From assembly GCA_035235625.1 (NCBI GenBank), contig CP141149.1, positions 1,087,001 to 1,151,000 of the forward strand: DNA of 64,000 nt. The letters are read 5' to 3'. Below, one piece after another: positions 44,026-56,262 of the stretch; positions within the stretch are counted from its first letter, which is position 1; every line of letters begins with the position of its first letter. Position numbers and translations under genes: made by a program. This DNA is from Saururus chinensis (lineage: Eukaryota; Streptophyta; Magnoliopsida; Piperales; Saururaceae). The notes below the pieces were generated by a model. It ran no database searches, was not told where the DNA came from, and saw only the letters and a program-made list of their open reading frames with translations.

Positions 44026-47000
44026 TGTTATGTTCGTAATAACGAATTAAATAGAGAAAATGAAACCATAATTTAACTGTTCTTCCTAAACTTATGGGAT
44101 TTTATTCGCTTAACTAGTAATAGAACAAAGCACTCAAGCTCGTCACAAATATATATTTAGTTGTTTTAATGAAATACGTACTCATTAACTAAGTTCATAA
44201 GAATGAATCAAATTCACTAAATGACGAACCAATTAGACCACTTTTGGTTTAGTTATATTCTTGTAATCAATTAAAAGTGAAGTTCATTAAGAATGTATAT
44301 AAATCGTTATATTGTTTATTGTTTAAAGAGACCTCCCAATCATTTGTTATGTTCATTATTACGAATCAAATGAAGAAAGTGTGGAATCACTCTTTTAATT
44401 TAATTCGTTATTACGAACATAACAAACGAACAGGAGGTCTTTATAAACTTTAAACGATATAACAATTTGTATACATTCTTAACAACATACTTTAGAAAGA
44501 ACAATAAAAAAGATATAACATGACGAAAAGCGGTTAAATTAGTTTGTCGTTTAGTACGTTCAATTTATTCCTTTGAACTTAGTAAATGACTATGTATTTA
44601 TTTAAAATAATTAAATATACATTCATGACAAGCTTCAGTGCTTTGTTCAAAATCAAGTTAAGTGAATGAAATCATTTAAGTTAATGAAGAACGGTCAAAT
44701 ATTGGAATCACTTTGTCAATTTTATTTGTAATTACGAACATAACAAAAGAATGAGAGGCCTCTTTAAACTTTAAACGATATATGGATTTTTGCACATTCT
44801 TAACTTATTTCAGTTTTAATCGATCAAATGGATATAACTTGACCAAAATGGGTTCGATTGGTTTGTCGTCTAATACATTTTATTTATTCTTTTGAACTTA
44901 GCAAATGAGTACGTATTTATTAAATATACATTTGTAACAAACTTAGGTGCTTTGTTCTAAATAAAGTTAAGCGAATGAAAAAGTTAATGAAGAATGGTCA
45001 AATTGTGGAATCAATCTTTTAATTTAATTCGTTATTACGAACGTAACAAATAAATGAGAGGTTTCTTTACACTTTAACAATATAATAATTTTTACACATT
45101 AACTTTGGTTTTAATTGATGAAAATGATATTATAACTCTAAAAGGGGTCCGATTGGTTTATCATTTATATATTTATTCTTTTGAACTTAGCAAATGAGTA
45201 GGTATTTATTTAATATACATTCATGACAAGCTTTGATGCTTTATTCTAAATCAAGTTCAGCGAATGAAATCATATAAGTTATGAAGAATAGTCAAATTGC
45301 GAAATCACTCTTTAAATTTGATTCGTTATTATAAACGTAACAAATGAATGAGAGGCCTCTTTTAACTTTAAATGATATAACGATTTTTACACATTATTAA
45401 CTTACTTCATTTTTAATCGATCAAAAGGATATAACTTGACCAAAAGGTGTCTGATTCGTTTGTCATTTAGTACGCTTTATTCATTCTTTTTAACTTAGAA
45501 AATGAGTAAGTTTTTATTTAAAAAATTTAAATATACAATTGTGACAAGCTTTGGTATTTGTTCTATTCAAGTTAAGTGACTCAAATCATATAAGTTAATA
45601 CAAAATGGTTAAAATTGTGGAATCACTTTGTCAATTTAATTCGTTATTATGAACGTAATAAATAAATGGGAAGTCTCTTTCAACTTTAAACAATATAATA
45701 ATCTTTTCACATTCTTAACTTACTTCGGTTTTAATCGATCAAAAGGATATAACTTGACTAAAATAATTAAATATATATTCGTGACAAGCTTCGGTGTTTT
45801 GTTCTAAATCGAGTTAAGTAAATGAAATCATATAAGTTAATGAAGGACAGTCAAATATTGGAATTACTTTGTAAATTTGATTCGTTATTACGAACATAAA
45901 AAATGAACAAGAGGTCTTTTTAAACTTTAAACAATATAATAATTTTTGCACATTCTTAACTTACTTTGGTTTTAATTGATTAAAAGGATAACTCTTAACC
46001 AGAAGGGTCCGATTCGTTCGTCATTTAATACATTTTATTCATTCTTTTGAACTTAGCAAATAAGTTTGTATTCTTTTAAAAAATTAAATATACATTCATG
46101 ACAAGTTTAGGTAATTTATTCTAAATCAAGTTAAGTAAATAAAATTATATAAGTTAAAGAAGAACAGTCAAATTGTGGAATCACTTTGTAAATTTGATTT
46201 ATTATTACAAACATAACAAATAAATGAGAGGTCTCTTTCAACTTTAAATGATAAAATAATTTGTGCACATTCTTAACTTATTTAGTTGTTTTAAAGTAAT
46301 AAATACTCATTTACTATGTTCATAACAATGAATCAAATGTACAAAATGACAAACTAATCAGATCACTTTTGATCAAGTTATATGCTTTTAATCGATTAAA
46401 ATCAAAGTTTACTAAGAATGTCCATAAATCATTATATTGTTAAAAGTTTAAAAAGACCTAATCATTTCTTATTTTCGTAATTACGAATCAAATTAAGAAA
46501 GCAATATCCAAATTTGACAACTCTTCCTTAACCTATGTGATTTTATTTTCTTAACTAGTTGTATAATAAAACATCCAAGCTTGTCAAGAATGCATATTTT
46601 GTCGTTTTAACGAAATAAGTTCTAATTTACTAAGCTATTAAGAATAAATCAAAAGCGCAAAATGACGAATGAATTGGACCACTTTTGGTCTAGTTATATC
46701 CTTTTAATCAATTACAACCAAAGTTTATTAAGAATGTGAACAAATCGTTATATCATTTAAATTTAAAGAGACCTCTGAATTATTTTTTACGTTCGTTATT
46801 ATGTGAATCAAATGGAGAAAGTGATACCATAATTTAACTGTTCTTCCTTAACTTATATGATCTCATTCACTTAAATAGTTTTAGAAAAAAAAAAATACAT
46901 AAGCTCATCATGAATGTATATTTAGTTATTTTAAATAAATAGATGTTCATTTATTAAGTTCGTAAGAACAACTAAAATGCACTAAACAATGAACAAATTG

Positions 47001-49319
47001 GATAAGTTTTGGTCTAGTTATATCTTTTAATCAATTAAAACCAAAGTTTATCATTTAAAGTTTAAAAAAATCTTCAAATCATTTGTTATGTTCATTATTA
47101 TGAATTAAATTAAGAAAGTAATGCCACAAGACCGTTCTTCCCAAACTTATGTAATTTTATTCGCTTAGCTAGTTTTAACACAAAGTACCCAAGCTCATAC
47201 GAATGTACATTTAGTTGTTTTAAAGAAATACGTACTTATTTACTATGAAAGTAAGAATGAATCAAATGTAGTAAGAAACGAACCAATGGGACAACTTTTG
47301 GTCTTGTTATATCTTTTTAATCGATTAAAACCGAAGTTTGTTAATAATATTTGCAAATCGTTATATCATTTAAAGTTTAAAAAGTACTTTCAATTATTTA
47401 TTACATTCGTAATTATGAATCAAATGAAGAAATCGATGCCATAATATGACCGATCTTCCTTAACTTACGTGATTTCATTCGCTTAAAGAAATATATATTT
47501 TTTTAGAACAAATGACATATGTTCATCACTAATGCATATTTAGTTTTTTAAAGAAATAAGTGCTCATTTACTAAGTTTGTAAGAAAGAATCAAATGCACA
47601 AAAAGATTATATAATCAAACACTTTTGATCAAGTTATATGCTTTTAATTTATTAAAACCAAAGTTCGTTAAGAATGTGCACAAATCGTTATATCGTTTAA
47701 AGTTTAAAAAGTCATCCCAATCATTTGTTACATTCATAATTATGAATCAAATGGAGAAAGTGATGCCACAATTTTACCGTTCTTTCTTAACTTATGTGAT
47801 TCCAATCGATTAACTAGTTTTAGAACAAAGTTCCTAAGCTCGTGACGAATGTATATTTAGTTGTTTAAAATAAATACGTACTCATTTACTATGTTTATTT
47901 AATAATATACACAAATCGTTATATCGTTTAAAGTTTAAAAAGACCCCCCAATTATTTGTTACATTCGTAATTATGAATCAAATTGAAAAAGCGATGCCAC
48001 AATTTTACCATTTTTTCTTAACTTATGTGATTTCATTCGATTACCTAGTTTTAGATCAAAGTTCCTAAGCTCGTGACGAATGTATATTTAGTTGTTTAAA
48101 ATAAATACATACCCATTTACTATGTTTGTAAGAATGAATGTATATTTAGTTGTTTAAAATAAATACCTACTCATTTACTATGTTTGTAAGAATGTGCATA
48201 TTCTTGACTTATATTAGTTTTAATCAATTAAAAGGATATAACTTAACCAAGAGGTGTCCGATTGGTTTGTTGTTTAGTACGTTTGATTCATTCTTTTGAA
48301 CTAAATAAATGAGTATGTATTTATTTATAATAATTAAATATAAATTCGTAACAACCTTTAGTACTTTATTCTAAATCTAGTTAAGCAAATAAATTCACAT
48401 AAATTAAGATAGAATGGTTGGATTTTAGTATCACTTTGTAAATTTGATTCATTATTACAAACATAGCAAATGAGGATAATGATCAAACATAATAAACGAC
48501 GAACAAATTAGACCATTAATGAACTTAATAAATAACAAACAAAAGCAAAGCAAGTTAAGAATGTGTACAAATCATTATTAACTTACTTAGTAAATAAGTA
48601 CGTATTCATTTAAAATAATTAAATATACATTCATGACGAGCTTTGGTGATTTTTAAATCTAGTTAAGCGAATAAAATTATATAAGTTAAGAAAAAATGGT
48701 CAAACTAGGGAATTACTTTATCAATTTGATTTGTTATTATAAACGTAACAAATAAATGGGTGGTCTTTTTAAACTTTAAGCAATATAACGATTTGTACAA
48801 ATTTTTAACTTACAACGGTTTGAGTCGATCAAAAGAATATAACTTAACCAAATGGGGTCCGATTGGTTCATCGTTTAGTATGCATAATTCATTCTTTTGA
48901 ACTTAGGAAATAAATATGTATTTATTTAAAATAATTAAAATATACATTCATAACGAGCTTCAGTACTTTGTTGTAAATTTAGTTAAGTGAATAAAATCAT
49001 ATAAATTATGTAAGAACGGTCAAATTGTGATATTTCTTTATTAATTTAATTTGTTATTATGAATGTAACAAACTAATGGGAGACCTCTTTAAACATTAAA
49101 CGGTATGATGATTTGTGCACATTCTTAACTTACTTCAGTTTTAATCGATCAAAATGATGTATCTTGACCAAAAGTTGTCTGATTAGTTTGTTGTTTTGTA
49201 TGTTTAATTTAATCATTTGAACTTAGCAAATAAGGATGTATTCATTAAATTAATTAAATATACATTCATAACTAGCTTTATTACTTTGTTCTAAATCTAA
49301 TTAAGAAAATTAAATTATA
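44026..49319. repeat. Satellite with four orientation switches
   Basis: Segments: R about 44030-44375, F about 44385-46275, R about 46280-48140, F about 48190-49319. The switches at about 44025, 44380, 46280 and 48185 are abrupt, with no foreign DNA between. At 46280, TTCTTAACTTA joins TTTAGTTGTTTTAAAG directly. The F block at 44385-46275 includes several shortened monomers (for example near 44900-45300). The part from about 47620 is paralogous to 36640-37582 plus 41306 onwards. The ACTTACTTAGTAAATAAG at about 48590 is the empty site of the PIF-like element. No gene. Confidence 0.85.
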
Positions 49320-49759
49320 CTCCCCCTGTCCTATATTAATAGCTCTAATAGAAAAAAAATATTATTCTGTATTAATTGCTCCACTTTCGCTCAATGTAAG
49401 CCGTTAGGTGGGTCTATAATGCTTCTCATCTTTACTTCACTTGATCTCTTAACTTAGATGACGAAATGGTTGTTCAGACAACTTCTACAACGACGACCTC
49501 AGAGCGCCACATCCGCCGCTTGTCACCCTCACATCCTACCTTTGCGCCTGCGTCTCCTCTACCCCAGCTCAGTCTTTGCCTCTCTGCCATTCTGCTTTTC
49601 TTCGAGCTGAATCTCAATCTTTGCCTCTGCCATTTTGCTTCTTGTCAAGCTTCTAATTGAGAGACAACCATGGCACCTCAACAACGTAGGAGTTGCGGCC
49701 CGAACCCATTTCGACACTCGCTCCGACCGGGACATTGTTGACTGCAGTCAAAGCTCATT

Positions 49760-50098
49760 GCCTCAGTGCACCCACACCTAGTCACTTTGCCGGAGGCTCC
49801 CACCTCAGAGAACCCAAGAACATTAGGTCGGCGTTAATTGAGCAATGCAAATCCAGTGGTGGACATTGTCAATTGCTTGATTGCAATGTCGGGGAGTACA
49901 CGAGGCCGGGGTTGGTCATCGAGCTCTTTGCCACTTCCAAGTTTTGTCTGCAGCCACAAGCGACAGCCCAATGAGGAAGTCGGTATTTGATTCTCTGGTT
50001 TCATGTTGTATCCCTGTGTTGTTCGATCTGTTCACTGCTTACTATCAATATCCATGACACTTGCCAGAGAACTACACCAAGTATTCAAAGTCTGTACA
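49760..50098 (+). pseudogene. GT47 glycosyltransferase fragment, copy B
   Basis: The plus frame reads PKNIRSALIEQCKSSGGHCQ, LLDCNVGEYTRPG, ELFATSKFCLQPQ. After a small frame change it reads DSPMRKSVFDSLVSCCIPVL and FDLFTAYYQYP, then a TGA in place of Trp, HLPENYTKYS. It keeps FCLQPQ where copy A has a stop, and loses the frame where copy A keeps it, so the two copies decayed separately after duplication. The shared YQYP-stop-HLP lesion predates the duplication. Confidence 0.83.
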
Positions 50099-50261
50099 AA
50101 GGAATTGAAATTGTCGATGGCGAAGCAAAGATGATGGCCTTTGGAGAGTTGGGCTCCAGAATGGCCCCGCTCGAACTCCAAGGCCCCTTTGGTGTTCTCG
50201 ATTATGGGTTCCTCTCAATCAAGAAGGAACTCAACCATAAAAAAAATAAACGAACACACAC

Positions 50262-50485
50262 CTGGAATCCCGATCTTTGATATGGATAGTGGTTTCCTGG
50301 GAGTCTCTGCCTTCTGAGTCTAGAAGCATGATATAGGGGAGTTGGTTGTCTGAAGCACTCTCGGAATGGAGAAATGGGCGAACTCTCACCACCACCCGAG
50401 CTTTGGATCCTGGGAGTTGGGACAATGACACAAGTGCGGCAGATTTAGGGGAGTTGGGGATTACTACAATAGGAGTTGCTGCCAT
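50262..50485 (-). pseudogene. Kinesin motor first exon (KIN-10-like), copy B
   Basis: Paralogue of 42996-43219. It reads MAATPIVVIPNSPKSAALVS, then GSKARVVVRVRPFLHSESA, then MLLDSEGRDSQETTIHIKD, and ends at the same donor position. The reading frame is intact, but only this exon is present. Confidence 0.78.
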
Positions 50486-50861
50486 TGGGGAACAAGTGCA
50501 TGCAAGCTAGAAGAAATTTCACGACTAAAAATGGGGATTGGGAGTGCTGCGATTCCAACTCGCAAAAAACCACACATTTAGGGCTCTCCAGCCTATCGCC
50601 TATCCCCTCCTTTCCTCCCTCTTCATCAAAACTCGCACCGTCACCCACCAAACCTCCCCGCCCTCCACTCCTCCCACATCTGCGCTCACCTCGGCGACTG
50701 CTGCTCCCATGCAAGCGTCCATTTCTTCTCCACCATTTCGAAAAATACAAGCAGTCAGCCGCACTTCGATGGTTATTATTATGGTTAGATGCATAAGAGA
50801 AACGCTTAATAAAAATAACAAAATTTAGATATGGAGCTATTAGTATAGGATGAAGGGAGTA

Positions 50862-51951
50862 TTAGTTAAGAAAGAACTGTAAAATTATGGAATCACTTTG
50901 TTAATTTGATTCTTTATTACGAACGTAACAAATGAATAAAATGTCTTTTTAAACTTTAAACCATATAACAATTTGTGCACATTCTTAACTTACAATGGTT
51001 TAAATCAATTAAAAGGATATAACTTGATCAAAAGGGGTCCGATTAGTTCATCGTTTAGCACGTTTAATTAATTCTTTTGAACTTAGTAATAAGTATGTAT
51101 TTATTTAAAATAATTAAAATATACATTTGTGACGAGCTTTAGAGCTTTGTTATAAATCTAGTTAAGCGAATAAAATCATATAAGTTAAGGAAGAACTGTT
51201 AAATTGTAGAATCACTATGTAATTTTGTTTCATTATTATAAACATGAAAAATAAATGGCAGGTCTCTTTAAAATTTAAAATATATAACAATTTGTTCACA
51301 TTCTTAACTTACTTCGGTTTTAATCGATCAAAAGAATTTAAGTTGACAAAAAGGGGTCCGATTAGTTCGTTGTTTAGTACATTTAATTCATTTTTTTGAA
51401 CTTAGCAAATGAGTACATATTTATTTAAAATAATTAAATATAAATTCGTGATGAGCTTTAGTACTTTGTTCAAAATCAAGTTAAGTGAATAAGATTAAAT
51501 AAGTTTATGAAGAATTGTAAAATTGTCTAATTACTTTGTCATTTTGATTCATTATTACGAACGTAACAAATAAATAAGAGGTCTCTTTAAACTTTAAACG
51601 ATATAATGATTTTAACACATTCTTTTATTATTATGAATGTAAAAAATGAATGAGAGGTCTCCTTATACTTTAAACAATATAATGATTTATACACATTCTT
51701 AACTTACTTCGGTTTTAATTTATCAAAGGGATATAATTTGACCAAAAGGTGTCTGATTGGTTCATTGTTTAGTACGTTTAATTCATTCTTTTGACCTAAA
51801 AAAATGAGTATGTATTTATTTAAAATAATTAAATATATTTTTATGACGAGCTTTAGTCTTTTGTTCTAAATCTAGTTAAGCTAATAAAATCAGATAAGTT
51901 ATACAAAATTGTAAAATTGTGGATTCACTTTGTTAATTTGATTAATTATTA
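50862..51951 (+). repeat. Satellite, F orientation
   Basis: About 3.4 monomers. 50862-51290 pairs with 43592-44025. From about 51430, the sequence (TTCTTTTATTATTA-GAATGTAAAAAATGAATG variants) pairs with 3353-3850 at the left of the window. It ends in AATTATTA (51944-51951). Confidence 0.88.
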
Positions 51952-53364
51952 ATCATTTATAATTAAACCTTTTGCAAGTGTACAAGGTAATTGTACTAGG
52001 ATAAGTATTTAAGGGTTGTCGAACCTCAGGGATGGATGAATTATTACTAAATCTAAAGAGAAATTTGCATATTAAAAACTAGAAAGAACTTAAACTTAAA
52101 TTAAGCAAAAGAAAGGAATCAACTAGTTTAAAAGCAAGAAATTAATTTGATGGAATTTACTTAGAAAATTGAATCCACTATAAAACCATAATAATTCCTT
52201 AACTTTTAACCTAAATCTAGTGTGAATATGAACAAGTATTCTCAGCTACAAGCTAGAATTACTTTAGAAATAATCATTAATTAAATTTATGGCATGAACT
52301 ATCTTCGACAATAGCACAAATCATCTATATTAAACTAGCTATAGGCATGACTCATCTAATCTTAGTATAACTCATCCAATTCATTAATTATCTGAACATT
52401 AAAACTATTGCATAACCATCTCATCTAAATCACAAAAATTAGAATCGATAAAAATATCAAAACCACTTCAATCTATCATCTACAAGACAATAAATCAACA
52501 TAGACTTGAAATAAACATTAAAAGCTCTTCCATTAAAAAGAAAATCTTTATCATACAATTGTCATCATTCACAACTGAGATCTAAATTAAAAAGAAAAGA
52601 AACTGAAACTTATCTATAGCTTCATCAACTCCTAAGTAAAATAAAAAGTCTAGCCTTCAATTGTAGAAGAAAGCACTTAAATCTCCATTAAAAACTTTAA
52701 GTTCTCTTCTATCTTTTTCTTCCTTTTTCTCTTCAGAAAATCTACTAGAATCCCCCAATTTTGAGTCAAATATGTCTTTATATAGGCATAAGAGTCGTAG
52801 GAAGAAGTTCTATATGAAAAGGATTCAAAATTGGCTTAAACAAGGAAACTGCGCGTTATCCCGATCGATCGCCCTGCATTCCCATTCAATCGGCTGTACT
52901 GTATTGTTCTTCAAAATCACATTAAGCCATTTGATACTAAAAATGCCCCGTTCAATCAGCTACACTATTTTTGCAATCTAGAGAGTCCATTTTCTATTCA
53001 TTAAGCTCTTCCTTTCATGTCCATATTAATTTCCAACTTGTTTGTAACTCCTAAAAGTTGTCCAAATCACTTTAAAGTATGTCAAGACTATTTTGAATTG
53101 TTCCAAATATCGTCTATTTACCTCGATTTTTCCTACAAAATATGAAATATCATATTTTAGACATGTAGAATGTAATTAAAATCCCAACTTGATTTAAATG
53201 CATGCCTAAACTACTAATAACTTCTAAAATTAATTAATAATCAAACTAAAATATTAATAACTATCTTAATCTAGATAAACCTTAACTAACACTAAATTAA
53301 CCTAATATATACTAGCAAATAAGGTAAAAAGACATATAAAATAGATATATATTTCATACTTATC
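51952..53364 (-). mobile_element. Unclassified LTR-like insertion, about 1.41 kb
   Basis: Non-satellite DNA interrupts a monomer and is flanked by AATTATTA on both sides (51944-51951 and 53365-53372). Part of this repeat may be a target duplication, but its exact length cannot be fixed in AT-rich DNA. On the minus strand the sequence starts TGATAAGTATG, has a TATA box (CCTATATAAAGAC, plus about 52780), and ends near ACCTTGTACACTTGCA, a typical end of plant LTRs, followed by about 25 bases. A solo LTR with a short residue is one reading. A GATCG hairpin motif lies at 52858-52900. No coding sequence is recognisable. Confidence 0.5.
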
Positions 53365-53619
53365 AATTATTATAAACATAATAAATGAATAAGAGGTCTA
53401 TTTAAACTTTTAAATAATATACAATTTGTATACATTCTTAACTTACTTTAGTTTTAATTGATCAAAACGATATAACTTGACTAAAAGAGGTATGATTAGT
53501 TAATTATTTAGTACATTTAATTCATTCTTTTGAACTTAGCAAATGAGTACGTATTTATTTAAAATAATTAAATATAAATTCCTAAAGAGTTTTAGTGCAT
53601 TACTTAAAATTAAATTAAG
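53365..53619 (+). repeat. Satellite fragment, F orientation
   Basis: Less than one monomer between two insertions. It contains the variant AAGAGTTTTAGTGCATTACT, also seen at about 4020, which ties it to the left-hand paralogous block. Confidence 0.88.
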
Positions 53620-55529
53620 TGTAAGGTCCCTGAATTTTCTACAATTTTTTGGGATTTTTTTGCTATTTTTTGGTCATTTTCGGCGAAAAAATGTGACGCT
53701 TCGGAGTATTCATATTTATGTATTCTTTCCTATATTTATACCCATAGATTTGGGTCATATTTATGTATTCTCCCCTATATTTATACCCGTAGAGTTGGGT
53801 GTAGGGTTAGTCGCAGGCTGCGGGCCTCGCTGTGTGCCTACAATGCGAATTTTGGAGGTACGACATGTAAACTGGAGGTGAACGTGTGTATTGGGGACAT
53901 GGATGTAAAAATTTAAAAGATTAACTATATATATGTTTTCATCCATCGATTCCATAACCAACATCCAGTAAGTTTTCATTCACGTCCAGTAGTTTTAGGA
54001 GAAACCCGAGCCCATTTCCGGTCGCTCCATTCTCCCTCCTCCATCGTCAGATTCATTCGATTCTTGTCAGTATCTGCTTTGCCTCACCGCCACGAGTCCG
54101 TAGGTACCGGCTATAACCGCCACCACGGCCTCTTCGCTTCTCCACGAGGTACCAAACTTTTCTTCCGGTTTTTCTCTCCTTCAATCCCGTTTTTAAGCTA
54201 TGGGTGTACGATTTTGATGTCATTTGCGGCCGCTTAGTTGGCCTTTAGGAACCCATAGGCGCTGGCTAGAGCCGCCACCATGCTTTCTTAGCTCCGTGGT
54301 GAGTTACCGGCACTTTGGTCGGGTTTTGTTCCTATTTCCATCTCACTGTTCGTGGGATTTTTTGAGACGCCGGTGCATTTTCGGTTGTCATCTAGCCACC
54401 GGATGGACTCCGTCCAGCCTACCTCGACCCAGTGTCGGTAGGGGCTTGCCGTTTCCGACCCCACTTCACCTTATTGTCATACTCCGCCCGATTAGACACT
54501 TTGGGTGCGTCTCGGGTCGTTGTCATTGGTAAGCTATGGGCCATTTGGCCATTATGGGCTCTACCCCAGCTCGGCAACAATGAGGGTCAGCCCCACTTGG
54601 CCTAATTATATTACCGCTCGGAATGGGCCGCTTGCTGTTTGCCCTATACCATGCGAGATGCACAACCGCCCGCACCACGTGTATTGGTTGTGGGTGGCGA
54701 TCGGCGATGTCGCCGCTTGAATCGGCCACCATATCTTGGCCATAGCTCAGTTGCCCTTTAGTGGGTCTTGGGCTACTACCGTCCGACCCATCTCCCCCTA
54801 GAGTGGTCCTTTTTTGCTACATGTGCATGTGGCCACGTGTGTGCTTTTCGGGTTTAGGCGCCATATTTGTGTCGCTTGACCGTTGGCTGGCTTTTCCACC
54901 AAGTGGAGTTGACCACTAGAGCCTCCACCACCTCTCCTTTGTTCTCAAGCATTGTGCCACGCTCTCCGCCCGTAGTGGGCCCTTGTTGACGTGAAATCGT
55001 CGCCGTTGGGTGCTGTCCACTGCTGATTTTGACGTCTTATGGCCAGCCGAGTACGTCTTAGCCACTGGCCGATCTTCAGTGAGTACACCCTCGACTTCTG
55101 GTCGAACCACCACATATGTTGGCACGATATTTCTCCCGGTTGCCCTAGTGTGCCACCGTGGATCGCGGGTTTTGCCGCATTGACTTCTAACACCCTGTTT
55201 GGCCATGATTATTTCCAGCACTTCCTAAAATCCTCGAGACAATAGCTCTCTCAGCCAGGCAACGGTTTTGACCACCAACTCCGCCGCCGACACTGCCACC
55301 GTCATGTGCTCTGTTCACCATCAAAAATCATGATTATGAGGTAGGGGAGCTTTGAACTCGTAATTTCATGATAGCATGCTTTGAATGAGTAGCAGCATGC
55401 TAGGATTGTATGATTCCATGCTTTGGATGTTAAGTAACGATCCAATTGCATGATGTGCATGTAAGCACGATTATATGGTATGTTGAAATGCATATGACAT
55501 ACATGTTGGTTGTAAGTACGTTGGATGTA

Positions 55530-55985
55530 TGTATGTGCTAGTGATGGCTAGCGTGTTTGTTGATAAGCTTCATATGCGTATGCATGTGCTAGTGATGGCT
55601 AGCGTGCATGTTTGAGGTATGCATGGAGTATGCACATGCTAGTGATGGCTAGCGTGTATGTTTGACGTATGTATGCATGTGCTAGTGATGGCTAGCGTGT
55701 ATGTTTGACGTATGTATGCATGTGCTAGTGATGGCTAGCGTGCATGTTTGAGGTATGTATGGAGTATGCGCGTGTTAGTGATGGCTAGCATGTATGTTTG
55801 ACGTATGTATGCATGTGCTAGTGATGGCTAGCGTGCATGTTTGAAGTATGTATAGATTATGCATGTGCTAGTGATGGCTAGTGTGCATATTTGAAGTATG
55901 TATGGATTATGTGCTAGTGATGGCTAGTGTGTATGTTTGAAGTATGTATAAATGTGTATGTACGCACTAGTGATGACTAGTGAGC
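55530..55985. repeat. Tandem repeats around GTGCTAGTGATGGCTAGC
   Basis: About ten copies of a roughly 43-50-bp unit, more than in the sister LTR (34013-34325), so the array has changed copy number since the copies diverged. Confidence 0.88.
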
Positions 55986-56114
55986 ATGTTTGTAAGTACG
56001 TATGTATGACCGTATGTGTATGTTATATGTATGTGAGATAGACATATGTATTTATGATGACTATTTGTCTATGCTATGGATAGTGGGCAGAGGTATGGGT
56101 GATGGATAGTATGA

Positions 56115-56262
56115 GGTGACAGAGGTTATGGGTATGATGGGTGAGGTTTGTCAAACAGTAAGAGGTGACAGAGGTTATGGGTATGACGGGTGAGGTTTGT
56201 CAGACAGTAAGAGGTGACAGAGGTTATGGGTATGATGGGTGAGGTTTGTCAGACAGTAAGAG
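56115..56262. repeat. 49-bp unit repeated three times
   Basis: The unit runs from GGTGACAGAGGTTATGGGTA through TGAGGTTTGTCAGACAGTAA. The sister LTR has a single copy near 34520, so this is a local expansion. Confidence 0.88.

Larger units (their letters stand above)
49320..50859. mobile_element. Mariner/Stowaway-like element copy B, 1540 bp
   Basis: The ends are CTCCCCCTGTCCTATATTAA and (inwards from the right) CTCCCTTCATCCTATACTAA, flanked by TA (49318-49319 and 50860-50861). Content and order are those of copy A. Both copies lie at the same position of the satellite monomer (after AAATTAAATTATA) and their flanks are paralogous for kilobases, so copy B arose by segmental duplication of an element already in place, not by a second transposition. 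Confidence 0.88.
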
